Source: a bacterium (GTDB taxonomy: Bacteria; Planctomycetota; J058; JACQDU01). Taken from it: a DNA stretch of 12,226 bases. Of this stretch, positions 6,778 through 12,226 are shown piece after piece. Numbering within the stretch: position 1 is the first letter of the stretch; every line of letters starts with the position of its first letter. The stretch spans positions 1-12,226 of the forward strand of contig JACQDU010000761.1 in NCBI GenBank assembly GCA_016200955.1. Direction: 5' to 3'. The translations under genes were made by a program, and so were the position numbers. The notes under the pieces are model-generated. The model did not search any database. It saw only the letters and a list, made by a program, of their open reading frames with translations, and was not told the DNA's origin.

Positions 6778-6843
6778 ACCGATCGTCCTGGGCGTAGGCC
6801 GCGCGAAGCGCGGCCGTAGTCGAAGGACGCCCGGACGATCGGT
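6778..6843. repeat. Nested inverted repeat (stem with inner hairpin), REP-like
   Basis: The outer arms ACCGATCGTCC (6778-6788) and GGACGATCGGT (6833-6843) pair perfectly. After a one-base bulge (T6789), GGGCG (6790-6794) pairs with CGCCC (6828-6832). Inside sits a second perfect hairpin, GGCCGCGC (6797-6804) / GCGCGGCC (6808-6815), with loop GAA. An alternative pairing of GTCCT (6785-6789) with AGGAC (6824-6828) is also possible. The element ends 4 nt from the stop of the upstream kinase gene and occupies most of the 90-nt gap to the histidine kinase. I recall similar TCCT...AGTCGAAGGA palindromes as dispersed intergenic elements in several bacterial groups. A read-through-limiting or mRNA-processing role between the two genes is plausible. 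Confidence 0.75.
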
Positions 6844-6846
6844 CTC

Positions 6847-9180
6847 TCAGGGCCCGGCGCGGAGCTTGGCGATCTCGTCCCTGACCTCGGCCGCCTTCGG
6901 AGTCTTCGGGTCCAGCTCGAGGAACCGTTCGAGATCGGAGGCGGCCTGGCTCCTCTCTCCCTTCCTGGCCCGGAGGCACGCGCGGCAGTACCAGGCGAGC
7001 GTGAGCTTCGGGTCCAGCTCGAGGGCGCGCGTCGTGTCGTCGATCCCGCCCTGCACGTCTCCCCGGGCTCCGCGCACCGCGCCTCGCTCGTACCAGGTCG
7101 TCGCGATGCGCGGGCCGAGCTCGGTCGCCCGAGTGAAGTCGGCGAGGGCGCCGTCCGTGTCGCCCCCCCTCGAGCGGCTGACGCCGCGGAACTGCCACGG
7201 CATGGGGTCGCGCGGCTCGATCTCGATCGCTTTCGTGAGGTCGGCGATCGCGCCCTCGCGGTCGCCCTTCGTCTCGCGCGCGATCCCGCGGTTTCCCCAG
7301 GCCGAGGCGTTCTTCGGGTCGAGCTCGAGCGACCGCGAGAGGTCGGCGAGCCCGCCCTCGGTGTCGCCGGAGTTCGCGCGCGCGTAGCCGCGGTTTCCCC
7401 AGAGGGCGCTGTCGCGCGGGTTGAGCTCGATCGCGCTCGTGAGGTCGGGGATCGCTCTCTCGAGCTCGCCCTTGCGGACCCATGCGAGGCCGCGGACGCC
7501 CCAGGCCGTGACGTTCCTCGCGTCGAGCTGGAGGGCCCTCGTCGCGTCGGCGATCGCGCCGTCCCGATCGCCGAGGCGCTCTCGCGCCTGCCCGCGGTAG
7601 GCCCAGCCGCGCGCGTTGCGAGGGTCGAGCTCGATCGCGGCCGTCGCGTCGGCGAGGGCGCCGGCGGCGTCTCCCTTGAGGATGCGAGCCGAGGCACGGT
7701 AAGCGCGGAGCGTCGCGTCCTTCGGCTCGACCTCGATAGCCACGGTGAGGTCCGCGATCGCGCCGTCCGTGTCCCCCCTGCTCATGCGAGCGACGGCGCG
7801 GTTTCCGTGGGCCGCGTCGTTCCTCGGGTCGAGCTCGATGGCCTTGTCGAAGTCGGCGAGCGCTCCCTCGACGTCGCCCTTCTGGCCGCGCGCGGCTCCG
7901 CGGGCGGCGAAGGCCCCGGAGTCCCGGGGGTCGAGCTCGATGGCTCGCGTCAGCTCGGCGATCGCCCCGTCGAAGTCGCCGCTCTGGCCGCGCGCGATCC
8001 CGCGTTCTCTCGCGGCCTTCGCCTCTCGCGGGTCGGCGGCCGGCTTCGAGTCGAGAGACGTCGGAGTCTCGGTGGTGGTCTTCGGCGGAGGCGTGCGCGC
8101 CTCGGCCTTCGCCCGCGCCTCCTGCTTCGAGCGGAGAGAGGCGAGCTCGACTCTCGCGGCGCGAAGCTCTCCTTGCGCGGCCTCTCTCTCCCGGTCCGAT
8201 TCCTTCCAGAGAGAAAAGAGGACGAGCGCCGCCGACGCGCTCGCGGCCGCGAGGAGCCCGAGGAGGGCCGCGGCCCAGGGCGTCTTCCTGGAAGGCGAGC
8301 GCGCGGGAGGCGGGCCCTCGTCCGCGACCGTCTTCGCCGCCGCGGCGCGGTCGGGGAGAGCTCGCGCGAGCTCGCCGCCGTCCTTCCAGCGAGCGGCCAG
8401 GTCCACCGCGAGCGCGCGCTCGACGACCCTCACGAGAGAAGGCGGCGCGTCCGGGCGGAGCTTCGCGATCGAAGGCGCCTTTCCGTTCAGGATCTTCCCG
8501 ACGACCTCGGGCACGGAGCCCGCCTCGAAGGCCGGGCTCCCCGTGAGGCACTCGTGGACGATCGCTCCCCAGGCGAAGACGTCCGCCTGAGGGCCGACGC
8601 GCTTCGAGTCCTCGATCTGCTCGGGAGCGGAGTAGCCGTAGGTCCCGAGCTGGACGCCCGTCTTCGAGAGGACGATGCTCCCGCTGGCGCCGCGAGCGTC
8701 GGGGTCGAAGTGCTTCGCGAGCCCGAGGTCCGCGATGAGAGGCTTGCTTCGCAAGGTCCCTTCGGGACGGTCTTCCGTGAAGAGGACGTTCTCGGGCTTC
8801 AAGTCGCGGTGGACGACTCCGTGGGAGTGAGCCGCCTCGAGCGCGACCGCGAGCGCCCGCGCGAGGGCTTCCGTCTCCGCGAGGCCCATGGGCCCGTCCT
8901 GGAGGCGCGCGCGGAGCGAGCCTCCTCTCAGGAACGGCATGACGATGAAGGGCCCGTGCGGTCCGTCGCCGAAGTCGAGGAGAGGCACGAAGCCCTGAGC
9001 TTCTCCGAGGGCGGCCTGGAGCCTTCGCTCCCTCTCGAAGCGCTCGAGCTGGCGGCGCGTGGCGCCTCCTTGCATGAGCTTGATCGCCACGTCCTGGCCT
9101 TCGCGGGAGCGGGCGTGGAGCACGACTCCCATGCCTCCGCGGCCGATCTCCGAGACGACCTCGTAGTGGCCGATCCTCAC
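6847..9180 (-). CDS. Membrane Ser/Thr protein kinase with 11 TPRs
   Basis: The protein has 777 residues. The kinase domain begins at once (IGHYEVVSEIGRGGMGVV; glycine loop 13-18). Lys34 lies in VAIK, HRDLKPEN at 124-131 carries catalytic Asp126 and Asn131, and APE is at 185-187. The metal-binding motif is DLG (151-153) instead of DFG, a tolerated variant. Ser172/Thr174 lie in the activation loop. A short Ala/Pro-rich linker (280-300) precedes one membrane helix (about 302-324), a charged coiled coil (328-362), a Thr/Pro-rich spacer and 11 TPRs in unbroken 34-residue register (387-760). It lacks the N-terminal module and zinc ribbon of the kinase at 1014-4841, so the two are diverged paralogues. 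The GTG at 9180 is the only usable start after the preceding gene ends; a longer frame exists but overlaps that gene. No clear Shine-Dalgarno is visible. It lies 46 nt after the VIT lipoprotein gene, suggesting co-transcription and a shared envelope role (inference). Confidence 0.93.
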   Translation of the reverse strand: MRIGHYEVVSEIGRGGMGVVLHARSREGQDVAIKLMQGGATRRQLERFERERRLQAALGEAQGFVPLLDFGDGPHGPFIVMPFLRGGSLRARLQDGPMGLAETEALARALAVALEAAHSHGVVHRDLKPENVLFTEDRPEGTLRSKPLIADLGLAKHFDPDARGASGSIVLSKTGVQLGTYGYSAPEQIEDSKRVGPQADVFAWGAIVHECLTGSPAFEAGSVPEVVGKILNGKAPSIAKLRPDAPPSLVRVVERALAVDLAARWKDGGELARALPDRAAAAKTVADEGPPPARSPSRKTPWAAALLGLLAAASASAALVLFSLWKESDREREAAQGELRAARVELASLRSKQEARAKAEARTPPPKTTTETPTSLDSKPAADPREAKAARERGIARGQSGDFDGAIAELTRAIELDPRDSGAFAARGAARGQKGDVEGALADFDKAIELDPRNDAAHGNRAVARMSRGDTDGAIADLTVAIEVEPKDATLRAYRASARILKGDAAGALADATAAIELDPRNARGWAYRGQARERLGDRDGAIADATRALQLDARNVTAWGVRGLAWVRKGELERAIPDLTSAIELNPRDSALWGNRGYARANSGDTEGGLADLSRSLELDPKNASAWGNRGIARETKGDREGAIADLTKAIEIEPRDPMPWQFRGVSRSRGGDTDGALADFTRATELGPRIATTWYERGAVRGARGDVQGGIDDTTRALELDPKLTLAWYCRACLRARKGERSQAASDLERFLELDPKTPKAAEVRDEIAKLRAGP
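6901..8022 (-). repeat. 11-unit TPR-coding array, exact 102-bp period
   Basis: Residues 387-760 of this kinase divide into exactly 11 units of 34 residues with no insertion or deletion. Neighbouring units are very alike: two adjacent ones both contain WGNRG, and many share DGAIADLT and AIELDPR. The regular register suggests fairly recent duplication of 102-bp units. The array could vary in unit number between strains. Confidence 0.85.
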
Positions 9181-9226
9181 GGCTGCGATTGTGGCGGCGT
9201 TGGCTCGTCGAGACCAGCTTGTGAAG

Positions 9227-10207
9227 CTAGCGCACGTCCAGCTCCTCGATCGCGATGACCTCGGACCTCTCCGTGAGACGCCGCGTGACCTCGAGGCGTC
9301 TCTCGTCCGGGAGGCCGTAGCCCTGGAAGATCGCGACGCGCACCTCGGGCACGGGAACGCGAGCCACGAACGCGAGGCTCTCGGTGGACACGCGAGCGGT
9401 CTCGATCGCGACCTCGGGAGAGGAAGGCGACGCGAAGTCGAGGCGCAGGTCGCCGGGCCGCGTTCCTCTCGTGGCGATGCTCCCTTGCCACGCGCCGCTC
9501 GCGCCACGCGAGGCAGCGAGAGGAAGCGAGCCGACGACGGAGGGAGCCTGCGAGCCGTGGACGCTCACGGAAGCATCGAACGCGTCGAGCGCGCTCTCGA
9601 ACCGTAGCGGAAGGACGTAGCTCGCTCGCCCTCGCGCGCCGGCGGCCAACTCCTGCTCGTAGCCGAGCACGAGACGCTTCGTGCCTCTCGCGGGGATGGG
9701 ATAGACGCGCATGCGGAAGGCGTTCCCGGCGCACCACTCGACGAGGCCGGGATCCACGCCGCGCCGCACGACCTCCTCGAAGGCCACGCGGGCCTTCTCG
9801 CGCTCGACGACGCTCGCCTCGCGCAGAGCGCCGTTCACCTCGAGCGCGAACCTCGAGACGCCGGCTCCCTCCGGGAGCGGGAGCACGAGCTCTCCTTCGA
9901 GCACGCGATCGAGGTCGTTCCGGAAGGTGATATCGAGCGTCGTCGTCGCGACTCCTCCCACGACGACGACGTCCGCTTTCAGAGAGGAGACGTGCAGCGG
10001 CGCGGCGGGCTTCCCCGGCTCGCCCTTCACGAGGAGCGCGACGGAGCCGTGCTCTCCGAGCTCTCGCGGACCGGACGTCGATGCAACGGCGGGATACGCC
10101 TCCCGCTCCGAGCGGTCGTTCGAGAGGCACCCGACCATGGCTCCCGCGAACGCCGCCGAGAGGACACCGACCGTGAGCACGGGAGGCGAGACCGAGGAGC
10201 GAGCCAT
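9227..10207 (-). CDS. VIT-domain lipoprotein lacking a vWA domain
   Basis: The protein has 326 residues. Residues 1-26 form a lipoprotein signal peptide (basic start, hydrophobic LTVGVLSAAFAGA, lipobox MVGC) with Cys27 as the lipidated residue, so it should be exported and membrane-anchored. After a low-complexity linker, about 70-187 match a VIT (vault protein inter-alpha-trypsin) domain: LDITFRND, the LVLPLPEGAGVSRF strand pair, a conjoined EREKARVAFEE helix, and RVYPIPARGTKRLVLGYEQ. A beta-rich region follows (195-290), typical of the part between VIT and vWA in larger family members. The protein then ends at about 326 with no MIDAS motif and no vWA domain, unlike the usual 600-800-residue VIT-vWA proteins. 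I chose the ATG at 10207 because GGAGGG precedes it at proper spacing; a GTG at 10219 in frame lies at the edge of that site. The stop is 46 nt before the downstream kinase, a possible functional partner. Confidence 0.85.
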   Translation of the reverse strand: MARSSVSPPVLTVGVLSAAFAGAMVGCLSNDRSEREAYPAVASTSGPRELGEHGSVALLVKGEPGKPAAPLHVSSLKADVVVVGGVATTTLDITFRNDLDRVLEGELVLPLPEGAGVSRFALEVNGALREASVVEREKARVAFEEVVRRGVDPGLVEWCAGNAFRMRVYPIPARGTKRLVLGYEQELAAGARGRASYVLPLRFESALDAFDASVSVHGSQAPSVVGSLPLAASRGASGAWQGSIATRGTRPGDLRLDFASPSSPEVAIETARVSTESLAFVARVPVPEVRVAIFQGYGLPDERRLEVTRRLTERSEVIAIEELDVR

Positions 10208-10211
10208 GCGT

Positions 10212-10217
10212 CCCTCC
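10212..10217 (-). promoter_or_regulatory. Ribosome-binding site (GGAGGG) of the VIT lipoprotein
   Basis: GGAGGG on the minus strand ends 4 nt before the ATG at 10207 (the GGAGG core ends 5 nt before it). It decides between this ATG and the in-frame GTG at 10219, which abuts the site itself and would leave no room for it. Confidence 0.7.
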
Positions 10218-10248
10218 ACCGCGCGCGAAGGGAGCGTAGAGGGACGCC

Positions 10249-10286
10249 GTGACGGCGGCGTGTGGCCCGGGTCACCTCGCCGTCAC
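10249..10286. promoter_or_regulatory. Stem-loop in the gap between acetyltransferase and lipoprotein genes
   Basis: Perfect 9-bp arms GTGACGGCG (10249-10257) and CGCCGTCAC (10278-10286) enclose a 20-nt loop that contains the near-palindrome GTGGCCCGGGTCAC (10262-10275). A TTTT follows on the plus strand only, so as an intrinsic terminator it would stop antisense, not sense, transcription. For the minus-strand genes it could be an operator, a leader structure or a weak terminator without a U-run. Confidence 0.4.
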
Positions 10287-10297
10287 TTTTCTCCTAT

Positions 10298-10314
10298 TGG
10301 ATCGTCACGATCCA
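10298..10314. promoter_or_regulatory. 17-bp perfect palindrome over the acetyltransferase stop codon
   Basis: TGGATCGT and ACGATCCA flank a single central C. The palindrome overlaps the last codons and TGA of the acetyltransferase gene and lies about 90 bp before the lipoprotein start. Its length and odd-centred symmetry suit a dimeric repressor site, but no regulator gene is nearby and chance plus coding constraint cannot be excluded. Confidence 0.3.
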
Positions 10315-10862
10315 CGAGGGCGCGCGGCGTCCCACTCCTCGCGGAGCACTCCCATGAGGGCCTCGTTCACGTAGCGGCCCTCGCGGTAAGCGTGCTGGCG
10401 CAGGAGTCCCTCGCGGCGGAAGCCCGCCTTCTCGTAGGCGCGGATCCCGCCCGCGTTGTCCTCGTGCACGAGGAGCCACACGCGGTTCATGTTGAGCGTC
10501 TCGAACGCGTGGCGCACCATGAGGGCCGTGGCCTCGGAGCCGTAGCCCTTCCCCCACTCGTCCTTCGCCCCGATCACGATCCCGAACAGCGCCGTGTGCG
10601 AGCACCTCTCGAGGTCGTGGAGGCCCGTCATGCCGATGAGAGCGTCGCCGTCCTTCTTCGCGATGCCGAGGATCACCTTCTCGTGCGGGCTCTTGTAGGC
10701 CTTCTCCAGGAACTCCTCCTCGGCGGGGACGTTCAAGGGATCGACGTGGAGGAGCGTCCGGCGCACGGCCTGATCGTTCAGGTAAGCGATCACGAGAGGC
10801 GCGTCTTCTCGCTCGAGGGCGCGCAGGTAGACCTTGTTGCCGACGAGGTACGGGTTCTTCAC
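10305..10862 (-). CDS. RimJ/RimL-like GNAT N-acetyltransferase
   Basis: The protein has 185 residues, the usual length for this family. It starts VYLRALEREDAPLVIAYLND, the typical first strand and helix of ribosomal-protein-type (Acetyltransf_3) acetyltransferases. The acetyl-CoA pyrophosphate loop is EWGKGYGSEA at 102-111 (Q/RxxGxG/A-type, with Lys in place of the usual Arg), preceded by the strand FGIVIG. The last conserved block, NAGGIRAYEKAGFRREGLLR (136-155), is the classic strand 5/helix 4 segment. It should transfer an acetyl group from acetyl-CoA to an amine, either a protein N-terminus or a small molecule; the substrate cannot be read from sequence. Cytoplasmic, no signal peptide. 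The start is GTG, backed by GGGAGGGAG (10865-10873) with GGAGG five bases upstream. It follows the glycosyltransferase gene by 58 nt and could modify a sugar or lipid precursor, though that is only suggested by position. Confidence 0.92.
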   Translation of the reverse strand: MKNPYLVGNKVYLRALEREDAPLVIAYLNDQAVRRTLLHVDPLNVPAEEEFLEKAYKSPHEKVILGIAKKDGDALIGMTGLHDLERCSHTALFGIVIGAKDEWGKGYGSEATALMVRHAFETLNMNRVWLLVHEDNAGGIRAYEKAGFRREGLLRQHAYREGRYVNEALMGVLREEWDAARPRGS

Positions 10863-10867
10863 GGCTC

Positions 10868-10872
10868 CCTCC
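10868..10872 (-). promoter_or_regulatory. Ribosome-binding site (GGAGG) of the acetyltransferase
   Basis: On the minus strand GGAGG stands five bases before the GTG at 10862, within a purine-rich GGGAGGGAG run. It is the strongest Shine-Dalgarno in the window and supports the GTG start. Confidence 0.7.
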
Positions 10873-10920
10873 CTGGAAGAACGGCGCGCGGAGGACGCGG
10901 GAGACGAGCCGCGCTGTCGC

Positions 10921-11970
10921 TCAGATCCCCGCGAGCAGCTCGTCGATCTTCGAGAAGATGAGCGAGTTCCCCTTCTGCTCGTGGCGCGCGACCGCCTTCG
11001 CGTAGGCCTCTCTCCTCTCGAGGAAGTCGAGGACCGAGCGCGCCGTCGGGCTCTTCACGTAAGCGCCGTAGCCCAGCTTCTCGAGGTAGAGGGCGTTGAG
11101 CGTCTGCTCGAACTGGTTCTGGATCGGCACGGAGAGGATCGGCTTCCCGAGGTAGACGGCCTCGCTCATGAGGGAGAAGCCGCCGCCGGTGATCACGCCG
11201 CGGGCGCTCGCGAGGTCGTCCACGAAGCCGGCCTCCGAGAAGTTCTTGAGCGTCACGTTCCCGAGCGACTCGTCCCGCTTGAGCCCGTAGACGACGAAGC
11301 GGCCGGGGATCTTCTGGAGCGTCGGGACCAGTTCCTTCCATTGGTCCGCCGTCTGGTAGACGAGGACGTGCTCGCCCTCGGTCACGCGCGAGCGCGCCGC
11401 GAGGATCTCGTCCCGCAGGATCGGCGGGAACAGGCTCGTCCGGTCCTTCCTCACGGGAGGGAAGAAGAACGACGTGACCAGGTAGTGGAGGCAGCCCGGG
11501 AGCTTCGTCTTCACGATCGCCTTCGCGAGAGTGAACGAGAGGCGTTCTCCCTTCGGGATCTCCACCTCGAGCGCGCAGCGGTCGAGGACCTGCATGTTGT
11601 CGATCGAGATCACGGGGATCCGGTAGCGCTGGCCGAACAGGTAAGCGAACGTCTCGAAGTCGCTCACGACGGCGTCGGCCTTGAAGCGCGAGTGGAGGCG
11701 CTCCATGGTCTCGAGGTTCTCCGCCTTCGCCGGGAGGTTCCTGAGGAAGCTCGCGACCGTCTTGCTCCGCTTGACCGCGTTCCCCTCGTAGGAGAGCGTC
11801 AGGCCCGAGATCTCGTCGACCTCGGGGAAGAAGCGCTTCAAGTAATCGTGCGCTCGCCCGGAGACGACGATCTGTACCTCGTGCCCGCACGACACGAGGT
11901 GAGAGATCACGACCTTGGAGCGCGTCGCGTGCCCCATGCCTTCGCCGACGACGCCGTAGAGGACCTTCAT
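10921..11970 (-). CDS. GT-B glycosyltransferase, MJ1255/VC2487-like
   Basis: The protein has 349 residues and belongs to the family of uncharacterised GT-B-fold glycosyltransferases typified by MJ1255 (related to UDP-GlcNAc transferases of family 28 and UDP-glucuronosyltransferases). The N-terminal Rossmann half begins MKVLYGVVGEGMGHATRS (1-18), with the Gly/His/Arg signature GEGMGHATRS that binds the acceptor or phosphates. FKADAVVSDFE (96-106) ends another strand of this half. The C-terminal nucleotide-sugar half has ITGGGFSLMSEA (260-271) and PIQNQFEQTLNA (282-293), the donor-binding motifs. It has no signal peptide and should act at the cytoplasmic membrane face on a lipid or sugar acceptor. 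The donor and acceptor are unknown. The ATG at 11970 follows the antiporter stop by 2 nt, with GGGGTGA overlapping that stop, which suggests translational coupling. A longer frame upstream only overlaps the antiporter gene. Confidence 0.93.
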   Translation of the reverse strand: MKVLYGVVGEGMGHATRSKVVISHLVSCGHEVQIVVSGRAHDYLKRFFPEVDEISGLTLSYEGNAVKRSKTVASFLRNLPAKAENLETMERLHSRFKADAVVSDFETFAYLFGQRYRIPVISIDNMQVLDRCALEVEIPKGERLSFTLAKAIVKTKLPGCLHYLVTSFFFPPVRKDRTSLFPPILRDEILAARSRVTEGEHVLVYQTADQWKELVPTLQKIPGRFVVYGLKRDESLGNVTLKNFSEAGFVDDLASARGVITGGGFSLMSEAVYLGKPILSVPIQNQFEQTLNALYLEKLGYGAYVKSPTARSVLDFLERREAYAKAVARHEQKGNSLIFSKIDELLAGI

Positions 11971-11972
11971 GC

Positions 11973-12226
11973 TCACCCCACGAAGTAGAACGTAGCTCCC
12001 AGGACCACGTAGAGCCCGAGGAGTTGGACGCCTTCCATCCAGTTCGTCTCGCCGTCCGCGACGATCTGGTTGCTGACGAGCACCGACGCGTAGGCCGCGA
12101 CGACCTCCGGCAGCGAGAAGTGGAGCGTCATGGGCCGCGCGGTCGCCGGCACCAGGAGCGCTCCCGCGAGGACGCACACCGGAGTCACGAAGAGCGCGAT
12201 CTGCTTCGAGCTCTCCGCCGCGATCG
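11973..12226 (-). CDS. cax: Ca2+/H+ antiporter, C-terminal part (cut by window edge)
   Basis: Only the last 83 residues are in the window; the gene continues beyond 12226. The frame opens IAAESSKQIALFV, then a membrane helix (about 9-27), a polar/charged loop with PMTLHFSLPE, a second helix (about 37-56), the conserved SNQIVADGETNWMEG segment (51-65) and a last helix (65-81). This order, and the D-G-x-x-N-W-x-E-G signature before the final helix, is the C-terminus of CaCA-family cation/proton exchangers (Cax/ChaA). The family exports Ca2+ (in some cases Na+ or K+) from the cytoplasm against inward H+ flow. Ion choice cannot be settled from this end. The stop codon lies 2 nt from the glycosyltransferase start, so the two are very likely co-transcribed. 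Confidence 0.88.
   Translation of the reverse strand, partial: IAAESSKQIALFVTPVCVLAGALLVPATARPMTLHFSLPEVVAAYASVLVSNQIVADGETNWMEGVQLLGLYVVLGATFYFVG

Noticed and set aside
9181..9240. Frameshifted vWA domain after the VIT region
   Set aside because: The gap is only 46 nt before the kinase start, and no MIDAS motif or vWA-like strand appears in other frames nearby.
6847..9507. Longer start (9507) for the second Ser/Thr kinase
   Set aside because: The extra residues overlap the VIT lipoprotein gene, are Arg/Ser-rich, and the kinase domain begins right after the GTG at 9180.
10275..10297. Tiny leader peptide (AGGAG, AAAA, GTG ACG GCG AGG TGA on the minus strand)
   Set aside because: Only four codons, no amino-acid bias expected of an attenuator, and the GTG coincides with the arm of a stem-loop.
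10921..12177. Longer start for the glycosyltransferase
   Set aside because: The extension overlaps the antiporter C-terminus in another frame; the ATG at 11970 begins exactly at the family's conserved first strand.
1..12226. Known defence, phage, transposon or biosynthetic cluster genes
   Set aside because: No transposase, integrase, Cas, restriction, toxin-antitoxin or modular synthase motifs appear in any plausible frame.

Overview
The window is strongly G+C-rich, with third-codon positions almost all G or C. Long spurious antisense frames are therefore open across much of it. Two genes encode a bacterial Ser/Thr kinase fused through one membrane segment to a long tetratricopeptide (TPR) array. 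One of these kinases also carries an N-terminal helical module and a zinc ribbon. Together with a VIT-domain lipoprotein, weak or mixed ribosome-binding sites and several GTG starts, this suggests a large-genome, signalling-rich bacterium such as a planctomycete or a myxobacterium-like lineage. That is inference; no rRNA or marker gene is present to settle it.

Layout, left to right. Positions 1-504 hold no convincing gene. They contain a 21-bp minisatellite (146-333) and a perfect 13-bp-arm palindrome (361-389), then a small plus-strand gene (505-900) of unknown function. A large minus-strand gene (1014-4841) encodes zinc-ribbon/Ser-Thr kinase/TM/14-TPR protein. An A+T-richer divergent promoter region (about 4842-4940) separates it from a plus-strand membrane-anchored protein of unknown function (4941-5531). 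That gene converges, with only 4 nt between stop codons, on a run of minus-strand genes read from the right edge: the C-terminus of a Ca2+/H+ antiporter (cut by the window edge), an MJ1255-like GT-B glycosyltransferase (2 nt gap), a RimJ/RimL-type GNAT acetyltransferase, a VIT-domain lipoprotein without a vWA domain, a second Ser/Thr kinase/TM/11-TPR protein, and an orphan two-transmembrane sensor histidine kinase.

How the genes may work together. The lipoprotein, kinase and histidine kinase are co-directional with gaps of 46 and 90 nt. They could form a small envelope-signalling unit: an exported VIT protein, a Ser/Thr kinase with an extracytoplasmic TPR scaffold, and a His kinase, but no response regulator or phosphatase is visible. 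The antiporter, glycosyltransferase and acetyltransferase look like a separate upstream housekeeping or envelope set that may be co-transcribed.

The most unusual non-coding structures are the minisatellite, the palindrome beside it, and a nested inverted repeat (6778-6843) that nearly fills the gap between the second Ser/Thr kinase and the histidine kinase. The last two resemble dispersed palindromic elements of the REP type. I found no rRNA, tRNA, CRISPR array, transposase or known defence system.
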